Below, in pieces: positions 51,953-62,303 of a stretch of 64,000 nucleotides of DNA (position 1 is the stretch's first letter; each line of letters starts with the position of its first letter). The notes under the pieces are model-generated. The model had not been told where the DNA came from. It ran no database searches and saw only the letters and a program-made list of their open reading frames with translations. The translations under genes were made by a program, and so were the position numbers. Source of the DNA: Synechococcus sp. BIOS-E4-1 (GTDB taxonomy: Bacteria; Cyanobacteriota; Cyanobacteriia; PCC-6307; Cyanobiaceae); NCBI RefSeq assembly GCF_014279995.1, contig NZ_CP047935.1:1447494-1511493 (forward strand). Reading direction: 5' to 3'.

Positions 51953-52067
51953 GGCCTCCTGCGCATTGGATGTGGCTGTCAGTCCGTCGCTCACACGTGC
52001 ACCGTTGTTGCATTTGAAACTAGCGAAGCGGCGTCTCATAAAGTCGCCACCTGCATTGGCACGTGGA

Positions 52068-54227
52068 GTGGCAAACACGTTTCTGCTCGAGATCGGCACC
52101 GAGGAACTACCGGCCGATTTCGTGCGCTCAGCGCTTCAGCAGCTGGAGCGGCGTGTCCGCACTGATCTGAAGGAACTGCGGCTCGACCATGGACCGCTCA
52201 CGGTGACGGGAACACCACGTCGTTTGCTAGTTCAGATCAGCGATCTCATCGATTCACAGCCTGATCTGGAGGAGGATCGCAAGGGCCCTCCTGTGTCCCA
52301 GGCTCTTGTTGACGGCCAGCCAGGACCGGCTGCTCTTGGTTTTGCCAAGCGTTGCGGCGTGGACCCCTCGCAGCTTGAAACCAGGGATACGCCCAAGGGT
52401 CCATGTCTGTTTGCTCGCGTCTGCACCCCTGGTCAGGCGAGTGCTGTTCTGTTGCAGGACTTCATCCCCCAGTGGATCGACAGCCTTCAGGGGCGTCGGT
52501 TCATGCGCTGGGGAAGCGGAGAGCAGCGGTTCAGTCGACCTGTGCGCTGGCTTGTGGCGCTGCTTGGTGAGGCCCTGATTCCTGTGACTCTCGACGCCTC
52601 TGATCCTCTTGTGCGCAGTGGTCGTCACAGTCGAGGCCATCGTCTTCATGACTCGCTCGCTGAGTTGAAGTCTGCGGATCAACTCCCATCGCGTCTTGCT
52701 GAAGCCGGTGTGATGGTTGACCGCGATCAGCGTGCCGAAGTGATCCGCAGCTCCATTGCTGCCGAGGCAGCCTCCTGCGGTGGTGAGGCTGATTGTCCGG
52801 AAAGCCTGTTTCAGGAGCTGGTGGATCTGGTGGAAGCCCCCCTCGTGCTGAAGGGTGAAATCGCAGATCAGTATCTGGATTTACCGCCGGAAGTGATTGT
52901 CACGGTGATGCAGTCGCATCAACGCTATGTCCCCCTCAGGCAACCGAACACGACTGCCGATCCGCTGCAGCTCAGCGCTCGAACCGTCTTGCGGTCCGAT
53001 TTTCTGCTTGTCGGCAACGGATTGCCTGATGCCTCCATGACGATTGTCAGCGGTAATCAGCGAGTTCTCAGTGCCCGTCTAGCGGATGCTGAGTTTTTCC
53101 TCAACGTTGATCGCCGTCAGCCCAGCGAGCAACGGCGTCAGGAGCTCGATCGCGTCACGTTCGCTGAAGGTCTCGGCAGCCTGCTGGATCGCACTGAGAG
53201 GATCAGTTGGGTGATGGACCAGCTGGTTCAGGCCCTCGCAACCAGCGACTCACTGGCAGACCATGGACGCCGTGCAGCCCATCTCTGCAAGAACGATCTT
53301 GTCAGCCAGATGGTGGGTGAATTCCCTGAACTGCAGGGGCTGATGGGCGGTAAATATCTGCTTGAAGAGGGGGAGCACCGTGATGTTGCCTTGGCAGTGG
53401 CGGAGCACTATCAACCCGCTGGTGCGGGGGACGCACCCCCTTCCAGCGATGCCGGTGCCCTGCTGGCGCTGGCCGAGCGCTTTGAGCTTCTGCTCAGCAT
53501 TTTCGCCAAAGGTCAGCGCCCGACGGGTTCGTCCGACCCCTATGCGCTCCGACGCGCCGGCAATGGGATCGTTCAGATTCTCTGGGACCGTGGCTGGCGG
53601 CTGCCGTTGCAGACGCTGCTGACCACAGCGGCAGATCACTGGGCAGATCTGTTCCCGGCGTTTCAGTTCGATGCCGCTGGTCTTGCCAATGATCTGGGCC
53701 AGCTGTTGCGGCAACGCATGGTGTCTCAGTTCGAGGAGGATGGTTTTCCTCCTGACCTTGTGCAGGCAGTGAGCGGAGAGGGGGTGAGCAGCGCCCGTCT
53801 GCTTCAGGATCCGGTCGATGCCCGTGAACGACTTTTATTGCTGCAGGAACTGCGGGATGGCGATCGGCTTCAGGCCGTTCAGGCAGTGGTTCAACGCGCA
53901 TCCAAACTTGCTGAGAAAGGTGATCTCGACACCTCTCAACTGGTTCCGGGATCAGTGATCGAAGCCTCGTTGTTCGATTCACCCAGTGAGTCTGATCTGC
54001 TGAACCAGTTGCAGACGCTCGGGCCGCTAGCTGAGGCCTGTGATTATCGAGGCCTGGCGTCTGAGCTTCAGGGTGCTGCAAGAGCTCTTGAAGCCTTCTT
54101 CGACGGTGAGAACAGCGTGATGGTGATGGCTGATGACGATGCTGTGAGACGCAACCGTCTGAACCTGCTTGGCGTCCTGCGCAATCAGGCTTCCGTTCTG
54201 GCGCGTTTCGACAACATCCAGTCCTGA
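52068..54227 (+). CDS. glyS: Glycyl-tRNA synthetase beta subunit
   Basis: 719 residues from GTG 52068 (ANTFLLEIGTEELPADFV), the normal beginning of the family. Further signatures are RRLLVQISDL, FPKSMRW-equivalent RFMRWGSGEQRFSRPVRWLVALL, GEFPELQGLMGGKYLLEEGE, DPYALRRAGNGIVQIL, and a C-terminal anticodon-binding domain. It needs the alpha subunit GlyQ, which is not in this window. The frame open from 51900 is antisense to sir and not used. Confidence 0.96.
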   Translation: MANTFLLEIGTEELPADFVRSALQQLERRVRTDLKELRLDHGPLTVTGTPRRLLVQISDLIDSQPDLEEDRKGPPVSQALVDGQPGPAALGFAKRCGVDPSQLETRDTPKGPCLFARVCTPGQASAVLLQDFIPQWIDSLQGRRFMRWGSGEQRFSRPVRWLVALLGEALIPVTLDASDPLVRSGRHSRGHRLHDSLAELKSADQLPSRLAEAGVMVDRDQRAEVIRSSIAAEAASCGGEADCPESLFQELVDLVEAPLVLKGEIADQYLDLPPEVIVTVMQSHQRYVPLRQPNTTADPLQLSARTVLRSDFLLVGNGLPDASMTIVSGNQRVLSARLADAEFFLNVDRRQPSEQRRQELDRVTFAEGLGSLLDRTERISWVMDQLVQALATSDSLADHGRRAAHLCKNDLVSQMVGEFPELQGLMGGKYLLEEGEHRDVALAVAEHYQPAGAGDAPPSSDAGALLALAERFELLLSIFAKGQRPTGSSDPYALRRAGNGIVQILWDRGWRLPLQTLLTTAADHWADLFPAFQFDAAGLANDLGQLLRQRMVSQFEEDGFPPDLVQAVSGEGVSSARLLQDPVDARERLLLLQELRDGDRLQAVQAVVQRASKLAEKGDLDTSQLVPGSVIEASLFDSPSESDLLNQLQTLGPLAEACDYRGLASELQGAARALEAFFDGENSVMVMADDDAVRRNRLNLLGVLRNQASVLARFDNIQS

Positions 54228-54230
54228 ACA

Positions 54231-54266
54231 AGCGGCTGATCTCAACAGATGATGAGCTCAGCCGCT
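54231..54266. terminator. Bidirectional hairpin between glyS and chlP
   Basis: AGCGGCTGA (54231-54239) pairs with TCAGCCGCT (54258-54266). An inner CTCA/TGAG continues the stem after one mismatch, giving about 13 bp. It lies between convergent genes and has no long T-run. Confidence 0.5.
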
Positions 54267-54273
54267 GATGGGA

Positions 54274-55647
54274 TCAGCTGGTGGTGACCTTTGAACGCTC
54301 CTCGCCGCTTGAGGCGTGGTCTTCACTGCTTTGCGATTTGATCGCCTGGGCCGCTTCCTCCGCCAGGAAGTCACCGTCTGTGCGTCCCACCGCTGAGGGA
54401 ACAGACCCGTAGTTGGACGGTGCAAGGGCCTGACCGCGCAACAGGCTGCCAACCGTGCGCAGGGTGAGTTTGACCTGCTGCCAGGGATTCATCATCACCA
54501 CCCGCTTGTACAGGTAGCTGTCAAAGGTGAGTTTCTGAACATCGCGGTCATCGCACATTTCCACGAAGGCTTCCCGGGCGGCGTCGTTCCTGTAGAAAAT
54601 CCTCTGGAGTATGTCGAGCACCGCATAAGTGGCGCCGTACTTCCGGTCCCAGCGCTTCAGGTAGGTCGACTTGATCTGCTTCTCCGTGGGGATGCGGCTT
54701 CCATTCGCGGAGATCTCCACGATGGCTTCCGCACACATCCGTCCGCTCTTGGCTGCGAAGTAAATCCCTTCGCCGGAGCTCTTGGTGACATAGCCAGCGG
54801 CGTCGCCAACCAGGGCCATTCGACCCACGACCCGTCTTGGACGGGGATGTTCGGGGATGGGATGGGCTTCGACCTTGATCACCTCACCCTTGAACAGACG
54901 CTTGCGTGCACGCTCACGAATCCCTTTCTGAAGGCCTTTGATCAGCGACTGGTTCTGCTGCATCGTTCCTGTTCCCACAGCAACGTGGTCGAACTTGGGG
55001 AACACCCAGGCATAAAAATCAGGTGAGACGTCGGTGCCCACATACATCTCGGCGAGATCCTCGTAGTAGGTCATCTCCTCGGCAGGCAGCTTGATGCGTT
55101 CCTGGAAAGCGATCGCCACGTTGTAATCACCGGCATCCATGGCCTTGGCGACGCGGGAGTTTGCACCGTCAGCGCCAATGATCAGATCCACCTCCAGAGT
55201 CTTCAGCTCTCCGGTTGGACCTCCATTGCTGTAGTCGGCGTAATGCAGGGTGTATGGGCCCTGACGATTGGTTCCGGTATCAATTTTCTGTACGAGCGCA
55301 TTCACGAGAGTCGCCCCTAGCTCGGCGGAGCGGTTGCGCAGGAAGGCATCAAAAACCTCACGACGACACATGCCGATGTAGGCATCGTTGTCGTAGCCGA
55401 GTGGATCCAGCCTGATGTCCACCTCCTTGTTGGAGGGGGAGATCATCTTCATGTTGCGGACTTTTCGATCGATGATCGATTCGGGAAGTTCGAATTCCTC
55501 GACCATGCAGAGTGGGATCGCTCCTCCACAGGGCTTGGCATTGTCGAGTTTGCGCTCGAACAGCCAGGTGTTGATGCCAGCTTTTGCAAGCACTTCAGCG
55601 GCGCAGGATCCGCTCGGACCTCCGCCGATGACAGCAACTCTCAGCAT
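54274..55647 (-). CDS. chlP: Geranylgeranyl reductase
   Basis: 457 residues. The FAD-binding N-terminus is VAVIGGGPSGSCAAEVLAKAGI. The chlP-specific CGGAIPLCMVEEFELPE, the DLIIGADGANSRVAKAM block and GRMALVGDAAGYVTKSSGEGIYFAAKSGRMCAE follow. It reduces the geranylgeranyl chain of chlorophyll (and of tocopherol precursors) to phytyl. The C-terminus is a Ser/Glu-rich tail. It is convergent with glyS. Confidence 0.95.
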   Translation of the reverse strand: MLRVAVIGGGPSGSCAAEVLAKAGINTWLFERKLDNAKPCGGAIPLCMVEEFELPESIIDRKVRNMKMISPSNKEVDIRLDPLGYDNDAYIGMCRREVFDAFLRNRSAELGATLVNALVQKIDTGTNRQGPYTLHYADYSNGGPTGELKTLEVDLIIGADGANSRVAKAMDAGDYNVAIAFQERIKLPAEEMTYYEDLAEMYVGTDVSPDFYAWVFPKFDHVAVGTGTMQQNQSLIKGLQKGIRERARKRLFKGEVIKVEAHPIPEHPRPRRVVGRMALVGDAAGYVTKSSGEGIYFAAKSGRMCAEAIVEISANGSRIPTEKQIKSTYLKRWDRKYGATYAVLDILQRIFYRNDAAREAFVEMCDDRDVQKLTFDSYLYKRVVMMNPWQQVKLTLRTVGSLLRGQALAPSNYGSVPSAVGRTDGDFLAEEAAQAIKSQSSEDHASSGEERSKVTTS

Positions 55648-55754
55648 CTCAGCACTCTCCGCTGGACTCTAAATCGAAGTTACACCGCAATCAGTCCTTT
55701 CGCTGCTGGCACTGGCGCACCCCCTTACGATCGAAACATCAGTGAGGTGTTCTT

Positions 55755-56507
55755 TTGTCCCGGGCTGTCGCAACCCGAAGCAGGAAGCGTGACAGCAGCC
55801 GCGATGACATCCCCATCGCCCGCCGCAGTCGTTCCTCACAACCGAAGCGTGGGAGTGGTCTGGGACTTCTGCTCGCCTGTGGAGTTGTCTTCTCACTGTC
55901 TCTGGCCACGGTGCTGTTCCTTCCGGAGCTGCTGCCCTTCGGCTCCAAGACCCAGGTGGTTGAGGGCATTGATGAACAGCCAGGCCGTGATGGTCGCCTG
56001 CTCGGTCATTTCCCCTATCCGGAGGCGATTGTCGATCAACTGGTGCCAGTGGAGGCGGGAATTGAATTGCATCGAGATGCCGCCATTTCACTCGATGCCA
56101 TGCGTCGTGCCGCTGCAGCCGATGGTGTTGATCTGAGGTTGCTGAGCGGTTATCGCTCCCAGGACCTTCAGAAAAGTATTTTCTTCGACGTCAAATCCGA
56201 GCGCAATCAAACCGCTGCGGAGCGGGCCAAGGTTTCGGCACCACCTGGATATTCCGAGCACAGCACCGGCTATGCCGTCGACCTCGGTGATGGAGACGAC
56301 CCGGCCACGAATCTGTCCACCTCTTTTGAGCAGACCTACGCCTTCAGCTGGCTTCAGGATCATGCCGCTAGCTATCACTTCACGCTCTCTTTCCCTGCTG
56401 TGAATTCGCAAGGTGTCAGTTATGAGCCCTGGCACTGGCGTTTTGAAGGTTCAGCAGATGCATTGCGTAGGTTTGAACCCGCACGTCGCCTGGCCAACGG
56501 GGGTTGA
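55755..56507 (+). CDS. D-alanyl-D-alanine carboxypeptidase (VanY/LdcB-like, M15B)
   Basis: 250 residues. An N-terminal basic cytoplasmic part (RSRKRDSSRDDIPIARRSRSSQPKR) precedes a signal-anchor helix (GLGLLLACGVVFSLSLATVLFLP), so the enzyme is periplasmic and membrane-attached. The M15B domain shows LLSGYRSQDLQKSIFFD, the zinc ligands in YSEHSTGYAVDLGD and the C-terminal EPWHWRFEG. It trims peptidoglycan stem peptides. Confidence 0.9.
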   Translation: MSRAVATRSRKRDSSRDDIPIARRSRSSQPKRGSGLGLLLACGVVFSLSLATVLFLPELLPFGSKTQVVEGIDEQPGRDGRLLGHFPYPEAIVDQLVPVEAGIELHRDAAISLDAMRRAAAADGVDLRLLSGYRSQDLQKSIFFDVKSERNQTAAERAKVSAPPGYSEHSTGYAVDLGDGDDPATNLSTSFEQTYAFSWLQDHAASYHFTLSFPAVNSQGVSYEPWHWRFEGSADALRRFEPARRLANGG

Positions 56508-56691
56508 TGGTCGTGATTGACGCTGATCCGACTGTCGGTCAGCACAGCTGGATTGCTCTGATCTGGAGCTTTGAGCCGGAGTAACCTTCATCCAGACCGT
56601 CCACATCGACCCGAAACGATCTCACGTTGAGATAAGGTGCGTCGACTGCGCCTGCGGGCGCTCAGAGACATTCCGCCCCCTACAGACCCCT

Positions 56692-58494
56692 ATGAGCGCC
56701 CAGCAAAAGGCGATTCGCAATATCGCGATCATCGCCCACGTTGACCATGGAAAGACGACCCTGGTCGACTCACTGCTGGCCCAGTCAGGCATTTTTCGTG
56801 ACAACGAAGCAGTTCCCACCTGCGTCATGGATTCCAACGACCTGGAGCGCGAGCGCGGAATCACCATCCTTTCCAAAAACACGGCTGTCACCTACAACGA
56901 CACCCGAATCAATATTGTTGACACCCCAGGACACGCTGATTTCGGTGGTGAAGTCGAGCGTGTGCTCGGAATGGTGGACGGTTGCCTTCTGATCGTTGAC
57001 GCCAATGAAGGTCCGATGCCTCAGACACGATTCGTGCTGAAAAAGGCACTCGAACAGGGTCTGAGGCCCATTGTTTTTGTGAACAAGATCGATCGTGCTC
57101 GGGTTGATCCTGAGACTGCTGTCGACAAGGTGCTTGATCTGTTCCTCGAGCTGGGCGCCGACGACGACCAGTGTGATTTCCCTTATCTGTTCGGAAGTGG
57201 CCTGGGCGGATTCGCCAAGCCCGATATGAAAACCGAGAGCGACACCATGCGTCCGCTCTTCGATGCGATTCTGCGCCATGTTCCACCTCCGGTGGGCGAT
57301 TCCACCAAGCCTCTCCAGCTTCAGATCACTACGCTTGATTACTCCGATTTTCTTGGTCGGATCATCATTGGCCGTGTGCACAACGGCGTGATCAAGCAGG
57401 GTCAGAATGCTGTTCTGATCAAAGATGACGGCAACCTCAAGAAGGGGAGGATCAGCAAACTGCTTGGTTTTGAAGGTTTGCAGCGGGTTGAAATCGCTGA
57501 AGCCAGTGCCGGTGATCTGGTGGCTGTGGCCGGGTTCGACGAGGTCAACATCGGCGAGACGATTGCCTGTCCCGATGAACCCAAGGCTCTGCCACTCATC
57601 AAGGTTGATGAGCCCACCCTGCAGATGACCTTTGTGGTCAACGACTCACCCTTTGCAGGCAAAGAAGGCAAGTTCGTGACCAGCCGTCAGGTGCGCGACC
57701 GTCTCCAGCGAGAGCTGTTGACCAACGTTGCACTCCGGGTTGAAGACACGGATTCACCTGACCGATTTGCAGTGAGCGGTCGCGGTGAGCTGCACCTCGG
57801 CATCCTCATCGAAACCATGCGTCGCGAGGGTTACGAATTCCAGGTGTCGCAGCCACAGGTGATTTTCAGGACCATCGACGGCACACCCTGTGAGCCTGTC
57901 GAGACCCTTGTGATGGATGTTCCTGAAGCAGCTGTGGGAAGTTGCATTGAAAAACTGGGATCACGCAAGGCTGAGATGCAGAACATGGAAACCAGTTCTG
58001 ATGGGCGAACACAGCTGGAATTTGTTGTTCCTTCACGGGGCCTGATCGGTTTCCGCGGTGAATTCATTCGCGCCACCCGTGGTGAAGGGATCATGAGCCA
58101 TTCCTTTTTTGAATACCGGCCAATGACGGGTGATTTCGACACCCGCCGAAACGGTGTTCTGATCGCATTTGAGGAAGGAACTGCCACCTTCTATGCCCTC
58201 AAGAACGCTGAAGATCGCGGCCAGTTCTTCATTGCCCCGGGAACCAAGGTCTACAAAGGCATGATCATCGGCGAGAACAATCGCCCTCAGGATCTAGAGA
58301 TCAATGTCTGCAAGTCGAAGCAGCTCACCAACATGCGTTCCGCCGGTGCTGAAGAACTCGACACCCTGCAGGCTCCCGTGCAGATGACGCTCGAACGCGC
58401 CCTTGAATACATCGGTCCCGGCGAAATGCTCGAGGTCACTCCGGAATCGATTCGTCTGCGCAAACTGCCTGCGAAGAAGATGGCCAAGCGTTGA
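56692..58494 (+). CDS. typA: Ribosome-associated GTPase TypA/BipA
   Basis: 600 residues. G1 is [15 protein letters not shown], switch I with [15 protein letters not shown]3 DTPGHADF and G4 VNKIDR. EF-G-like domain II and the C-terminal domains then follow, with [28 protein letters not shown] and [17 protein letters not shown]. TypA supports 50S assembly and stress growth. Confidence 0.97.
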   Translation: MSAQQKAIRNIAIIAHVDHGKTTLVDSLLAQSGIFRDNEAVPTCVMDSNDLERERGITILSKNTAVTYNDTRINIVDTPGHADFGGEVERVLGMVDGCLLIVDANEGPMPQTRFVLKKALEQGLRPIVFVNKIDRARVDPETAVDKVLDLFLELGADDDQCDFPYLFGSGLGGFAKPDMKTESDTMRPLFDAILRHVPPPVGDSTKPLQLQITTLDYSDFLGRIIIGRVHNGVIKQGQNAVLIKDDGNLKKGRISKLLGFEGLQRVEIAEASAGDLVAVAGFDEVNIGETIACPDEPKALPLIKVDEPTLQMTFVVNDSPFAGKEGKFVTSRQVRDRLQRELLTNVALRVEDTDSPDRFAVSGRGELHLGILIETMRREGYEFQVSQPQVIFRTIDGTPCEPVETLVMDVPEAAVGSCIEKLGSRKAEMQNMETSSDGRTQLEFVVPSRGLIGFRGEFIRATRGEGIMSHSFFEYRPMTGDFDTRRNGVLIAFEEGTATFYALKNAEDRGQFFIAPGTKVYKGMIIGENNRPQDLEINVCKSKQLTNMRSAGAEELDTLQAPVQMTLERALEYIGPGEMLEVTPESIRLRKLPAKKMAKR

Positions 58495-58850
58495 GTCCGG
58501 CTGACGATCCCCGTTTCCCGCAGGCTCTGGAGCTGTTCAACTCCGGAGCCTGGTACGAGGCCCACGATGCCTTTGAGGAGATCTGGCACGAACAGATCGA
58601 TCCCGATCGCAAGTTGATTCAGGCGATTGTGCAGATCGCTGTCGCGCATGTGCACCTCGAACGGGGCAATACACGCGGAGCCACCATTCTTCTCGGTGAG
58701 GGTATCGGTCGCCTCAGACCCTCATTACCCACTGCTCTGGGGCTTGACCTCACGGCGTTGCATAAGGCGGTCGCTGACCGCCTGAGCGCCCTTCAGTCCG
58801 GCTCGGACCCAGAGGTTCTTCCGCCACCCCGACTGCTTGCAGCGGAGTGA
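58491..58850 (+). CDS. DUF309 family protein
   Basis: 119 residues, all helical, with the DUF309 signature ELFNSGAWYEAHDAFEEIWHEQ and KLIQAIVQIAVAHVHLERGNTRGATILLGEG. Conserved His and Glu in YEAHDAFEEIWH suggest metal binding, but the function is unknown. The TTG start overlaps the typA stop (TTGA, 58491-58494). Confidence 0.85.
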   Translation: MSPADDPRFPQALELFNSGAWYEAHDAFEEIWHEQIDPDRKLIQAIVQIAVAHVHLERGNTRGATILLGEGIGRLRPSLPTALGLDLTALHKAVADRLSALQSGSDPEVLPPPRLLAAE

Positions 58851-58895
58851 TTCGTGGGACCATGACACATCCTTTCCTCAGCGCCTGGGCCGATC

Positions 58896-59360
58896 GTGTT
58901 CCTTCCGTTTCAGCGATCGATAACCGTGCTCCGTGGTTGCTTGAGCTTTTGCGCGGGTCTGGTTCTTGCCATGGCAGGACCTTCGCTGGCACAGGAGTTT
59001 GTCGCGCCTCTGGAGGGTCCACCGTCGGACGATGGTCTGATCACCATCGAATCCGACAGCCAGACGGCTGACAACATCACGGGTGTGGTCACCGCCATCG
59101 GCAATGTCCGCATCGTTTACCCCTCGCGCGGAATGGTGGCGACGTCCCGTCAAGCTCAGTATTTCAGTCGCGAGGGGCGCCTGGTGCTGAGTGGTGATGT
59201 CGACGTCGTGCAGGAAGATGGCAGCTCACTCAGGGCAGAACGTGTGACCTACAACCTTGAGGATGAACGGGCTGTGGCTGTACCGCCGAGTGGCGAGCAG
59301 GTTCGCTCCACCATGATCCTGCGCCCTGATCAGCCAGGGCAGACCCCGCTGACGCCATGA
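58896..59360 (+). CDS. lptA: LptA/OstA-like periplasmic LPS transport protein
   Basis: 154 residues with a signal peptide (VLRGCLSFCAGLVLAMAGPSLAQ). The OstA/LptA beta-taco segment follows: ITIESDSQTADNITGVVTAIGNVRIVYPSRGMVATSRQAQYFSREGRLVLSGDVDVVQEDGSSLRAERVTYNL. LptA bridges the periplasm for LPS. Its stop overlaps lptB by ATGA (59357-59360). Confidence 0.88.
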   Translation: MFLPFQRSITVLRGCLSFCAGLVLAMAGPSLAQEFVAPLEGPPSDDGLITIESDSQTADNITGVVTAIGNVRIVYPSRGMVATSRQAQYFSREGRLVLSGDVDVVQEDGSSLRAERVTYNLEDERAVAVPPSGEQVRSTMILRPDQPGQTPLTP

Positions 59361-60085
59361 GTCTCAGTCTCAATCGGGTCTCTCTCTCCCTGGGAGGTCG
59401 ACCTCTGGTGAAAGACCTCACGCTGACGCTGGAACCGGGTGAAGTGATTGGTCTTCTAGGCCCTAACGGTGCTGGTAAAACCACAAGTTTCAACCTTGTC
59501 ATCGGCCTGCTCAAGCCCGATCAGGGAGAGGTCTTGATGGATGGACATCCCGTTGCCAGCCTCTCGATGCCTGAGAGGGCACGACTCGGGATCGGTTATC
59601 TGCCCCAGGAACCCAGTGTTTTCAGACAATTAACGGTACGGGAGAACCTGGAGCTCGTGCTGTCACAGACCGGTCTTGCCAAGCCTCAGGCCCGTGAACG
59701 CCTGCATCAACTGATCGACGATTTTCATCTGCAGCCGTTTCTGAATCGCAAGGGTTTCCAGCTGTCCGGTGGCGAACGTCGTCGTTGTGAGGTGGCCCGT
59801 GCCCTGGCGGTCGGCCTTGAAGGACCGCGTTATTTGCTGTTGGATGAGCCTTTTGCCGGTGTGGATCCTCTGGCAGTGGCTGACCTGCAGCAACTGATTC
59901 AGGCGTTGCGTCAACGGGGGATGGGAATTCTGATCACCGATCACAACGTGAGGGAAACCCTGTCGATCACGGATCGGGCCTACATCCTCACGGACGGCAG
60001 CGTTCTGGCTTCAGGGCTCTCGGATCAGGTGGCATCGGATCCTCTGGTGCGCCGTCATTACCTCGGCGAGGGATTTCAGCTGTGA
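59357..60085 (+). CDS. lptB: LPS export ABC ATPase LptB
   Basis: 242 residues: Walker A GPNGAGKTTSF, Q-loop YLPQEPSVFRQLTV, signature LSGGERRRCEVARAL, Walker B YLLLDEPFAGVDP and switch His ITDHNVRET, typical of LptB/LivG-like ATPases. It powers LPS extraction with LptF/LptG. The GTGA overlap (60082-60085) couples it to the permease gene. Confidence 0.95.
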   Translation: MSLSLNRVSLSLGGRPLVKDLTLTLEPGEVIGLLGPNGAGKTTSFNLVIGLLKPDQGEVLMDGHPVASLSMPERARLGIGYLPQEPSVFRQLTVRENLELVLSQTGLAKPQARERLHQLIDDFHLQPFLNRKGFQLSGGERRRCEVARALAVGLEGPRYLLLDEPFAGVDPLAVADLQQLIQALRQRGMGILITDHNVRETLSITDRAYILTDGSVLASGLSDQVASDPLVRRHYLGEGFQL

Positions 60086-61248
60086 TCGAGGCTTTGATTC
60101 AGAGAATTCAAACTCAACTGCGCAGGATTCCGCTCCTTGATCGCTGGCTGCTCGGCGAGTTGATCGGCCCCCTTCTGTTCGCCATCGCCATGTTCACAGT
60201 GCTCGCCATCACTGTGGGGGCGCTGTTCGAGCTGGTTCGTCTGATTTCTGAAAAAAATCTGCCTGTGCTGATTGCCATACAGGTGTTGTTGCAGCGTCTG
60301 CCCAGCTTCCTGGTGCTTTCTTTCCCGATGGCCACCCTGTTTGCCACGTTGCTGGCTTATGGCCGACTCTCGAGCAACAGTGAACTCACAGCCCTGCGCA
60401 GTGTTGGTGTCACCTCAACACGCATGATTATTCCTGCGTTGGTGTTGGCTTTTCTGATGACCAACCTCACCTTTCTGTTCAACGACGTGTTGGTGCCGCG
60501 AAGTAACCGGTTGGCGGAAGTGACCCTGAGCAGTGCTCTTGGCAGGGCTATCTCCACTGAGAAAGGTAACAACATCATCTATCCACGCTTTGGGCGTGTG
60601 CAGGAACCTGATGGTTCGTCCAGCAAAGGTCTGCTTCAGCTCTTCTATGCGGGCAAATTCGAAGACGGAATCATGACCCGGGTCACCCTGCTTGATTTCT
60701 CAAGGGTCGGCTTCACTCAGATGTTGCTGGCTGAAAGAGGCCAATGGAATGAACAGGAAGCGAAGTGGGAATTTTTGAATGGTCAGATCCTTACGTTGAC
60801 CCCATCAGGAAGCACCACTTCTGCCGATTTTGATCGGTATTTGTACCCGCTTAGTGCAGCACCGATCAGGATCGCCCAACTGCCGAAGGATGCACGCAAC
60901 ATGACCGTGGCTGAGGCGTTGCAGGCCGAGCAGCTACTTCAGAACTCCGGTGATTTGAAGGGCGCAAGGAAATTGCAGGTTCGGATCCAGGAGAAATTCA
61001 CTTTTCCCATGGCGTGCCTTGTTTTCGGGTTGATTGGAGCAAGCCTTGGCTCTAAACCAAATAATCGAACCAATCGAGGTCAGGGTTTTGCGCTCAGCAT
61101 CGTGATGATTTTGACGTATTACCTGCTTGCTTCAAGCTTCAGTGCACTGGGTGTCAAAGGAACACTGACACCAATACTGGCTGCTTGGAGCCCGATCCTG
61201 ATCTGCCTCGGCGGTGGCGGTTTCTTACTCAGACAGGCCAGTCGATGA
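60082..61248 (+). CDS. LptF/LptG family permease
   Basis: 388 residues, GTG start. It has three N-terminal helices (GPLLFAIAMFTVLAITVGALFELVRLI; LVLSFPMATLFATLLAYGRLSSNSELTALRSVGVTS; ALVLAFLMTNLTFLFNDVLVPRSNRLAE), a periplasmic beta-jellyroll domain and three C-terminal helices (FTFPMACLVFGLIGASLGSKPNNR and following). Cyanobacteria often have a single YjgP/YjgQ protein that may homodimerise in the LptB2FG-like complex. Confidence 0.92.
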   Translation: MIEALIQRIQTQLRRIPLLDRWLLGELIGPLLFAIAMFTVLAITVGALFELVRLISEKNLPVLIAIQVLLQRLPSFLVLSFPMATLFATLLAYGRLSSNSELTALRSVGVTSTRMIIPALVLAFLMTNLTFLFNDVLVPRSNRLAEVTLSSALGRAISTEKGNNIIYPRFGRVQEPDGSSSKGLLQLFYAGKFEDGIMTRVTLLDFSRVGFTQMLLAERGQWNEQEAKWEFLNGQILTLTPSGSTTSADFDRYLYPLSAAPIRIAQLPKDARNMTVAEALQAEQLLQNSGDLKGARKLQVRIQEKFTFPMACLVFGLIGASLGSKPNNRTNRGQGFALSIVMILTYYLLASSFSALGVKGTLTPILAAWSPILICLGGGGFLLRQASR

Positions 61249-61297
61249 GTCAGACCGTCAGAATCAACACCAGTGAGTCCTCTGCTTGAGGTATTGG

Positions 61298-62254
61298 ATG
61301 GGCTTTTCCGGTCTGGAAGCGATCGTCTCCGAACCCGTTCTGCTTCTGGGTCTGATGGCCTTTGCGCTTCTGCTGGCAGCACTCCCCTGGAGTTTCTGGG
61401 CTCTGTCCAACGGTCGTAGCTCGAGCGGTGTCCGCTCACTGATCGCACTGTCCAACCTGTTGCTGACCGCCCAGCTTGTGCTGCGCTGGTGGCAATCCGG
61501 ACATTTTCCGATCAGCAACCTCTACGAGTCGCTTTGTTTTCTCGCCTGGGCCTGCACACTCACCCAGCTGCTGGTCGAACGCAACTGGTCCTCGCCATTG
61601 GTGGCAGCTGCCGCCACACCGATGGGGCTTGGCTGTATCGCCTTTGCCAGTTTCGCACTCCCTGACCAGCTCCAGCAGGCATCACCACTTGTGCCTGCTC
61701 TGCGCAGCAGCTGGCTGGTGATGCATGTGAGTGTGATCATGGTCAGTTATGCGGCACTCATGGTGGGTTCACTGCTTTCCGTTGCGGTGTTGCTGACAGA
61801 CCGTGGAGAGGAACTGGAACTCCGCAGCAGCTCCATTGGAACCGGCGCTTATCGGCGACCAAAGGTTCTGGCCACAGAAGGAGGTGTTGCTGTGCAAAAT
61901 CCACCGGAAGTTCAGCTTTCATCCATTCATTTCAGTCGCACTGAACAGCTCGACAGCCTGAGTTATCGCACGATCACGGTCGGTTTTCTGTTGCTCACAG
62001 TGGGCATCATCAGCGGTGCCGTCTGGGCGAATGAGGCCTGGGGAAGCTGGTGGAGCTGGGACCCGAAGGAAACCTGGGCGTTGATTTGTTGGCTGGTGTA
62101 TGCCGCCTATCTCCATACCCGTCTCAGTCGCGGCTGGCAGGGTCGTCGTCCGGCACTGGTTGCGGCATCAGGTCTGGTGGTGATTGTTGTGTGTTACATC
62201 GGGGTCAATCTGCTGGGCATCGGTTTGCACAGTTATGGCTGGTTTTTTGGATAA
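61298..62254 (+). CDS. ccsA: c-type cytochrome biogenesis protein CcsA (CcsB-type)
   Basis: 318 residues with about eight membrane helices. The heme-handling tryptophan-rich motif is [34 protein letters not shown]. Conserved His residues ([14 protein letters not shown] and [13 protein letters not shown]) probably ligate heme. It works in system II cytochrome c maturation. ATG 61298 is preferred over TTG 61286. Confidence 0.94.
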   Translation: MGFSGLEAIVSEPVLLLGLMAFALLLAALPWSFWALSNGRSSSGVRSLIALSNLLLTAQLVLRWWQSGHFPISNLYESLCFLAWACTLTQLLVERNWSSPLVAAAATPMGLGCIAFASFALPDQLQQASPLVPALRSSWLVMHVSVIMVSYAALMVGSLLSVAVLLTDRGEELELRSSSIGTGAYRRPKVLATEGGVAVQNPPEVQLSSIHFSRTEQLDSLSYRTITVGFLLLTVGIISGAVWANEAWGSWWSWDPKETWALICWLVYAAYLHTRLSRGWQGRRPALVAASGLVVIVVCYIGVNLLGIGLHSYGWFFG

Positions 62255-62303
62255 CGGGTAAATACAGGTTTTGGGTTTTGCCCAGTTTTGACCACCCGCT
62301 TGA

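Noticed and set aside
51900-52067. Upstream extension of glyS
   Set aside because: The extra codons are antisense to the start of the sulfite reductase gene and the family begins at the GTG at 52068.
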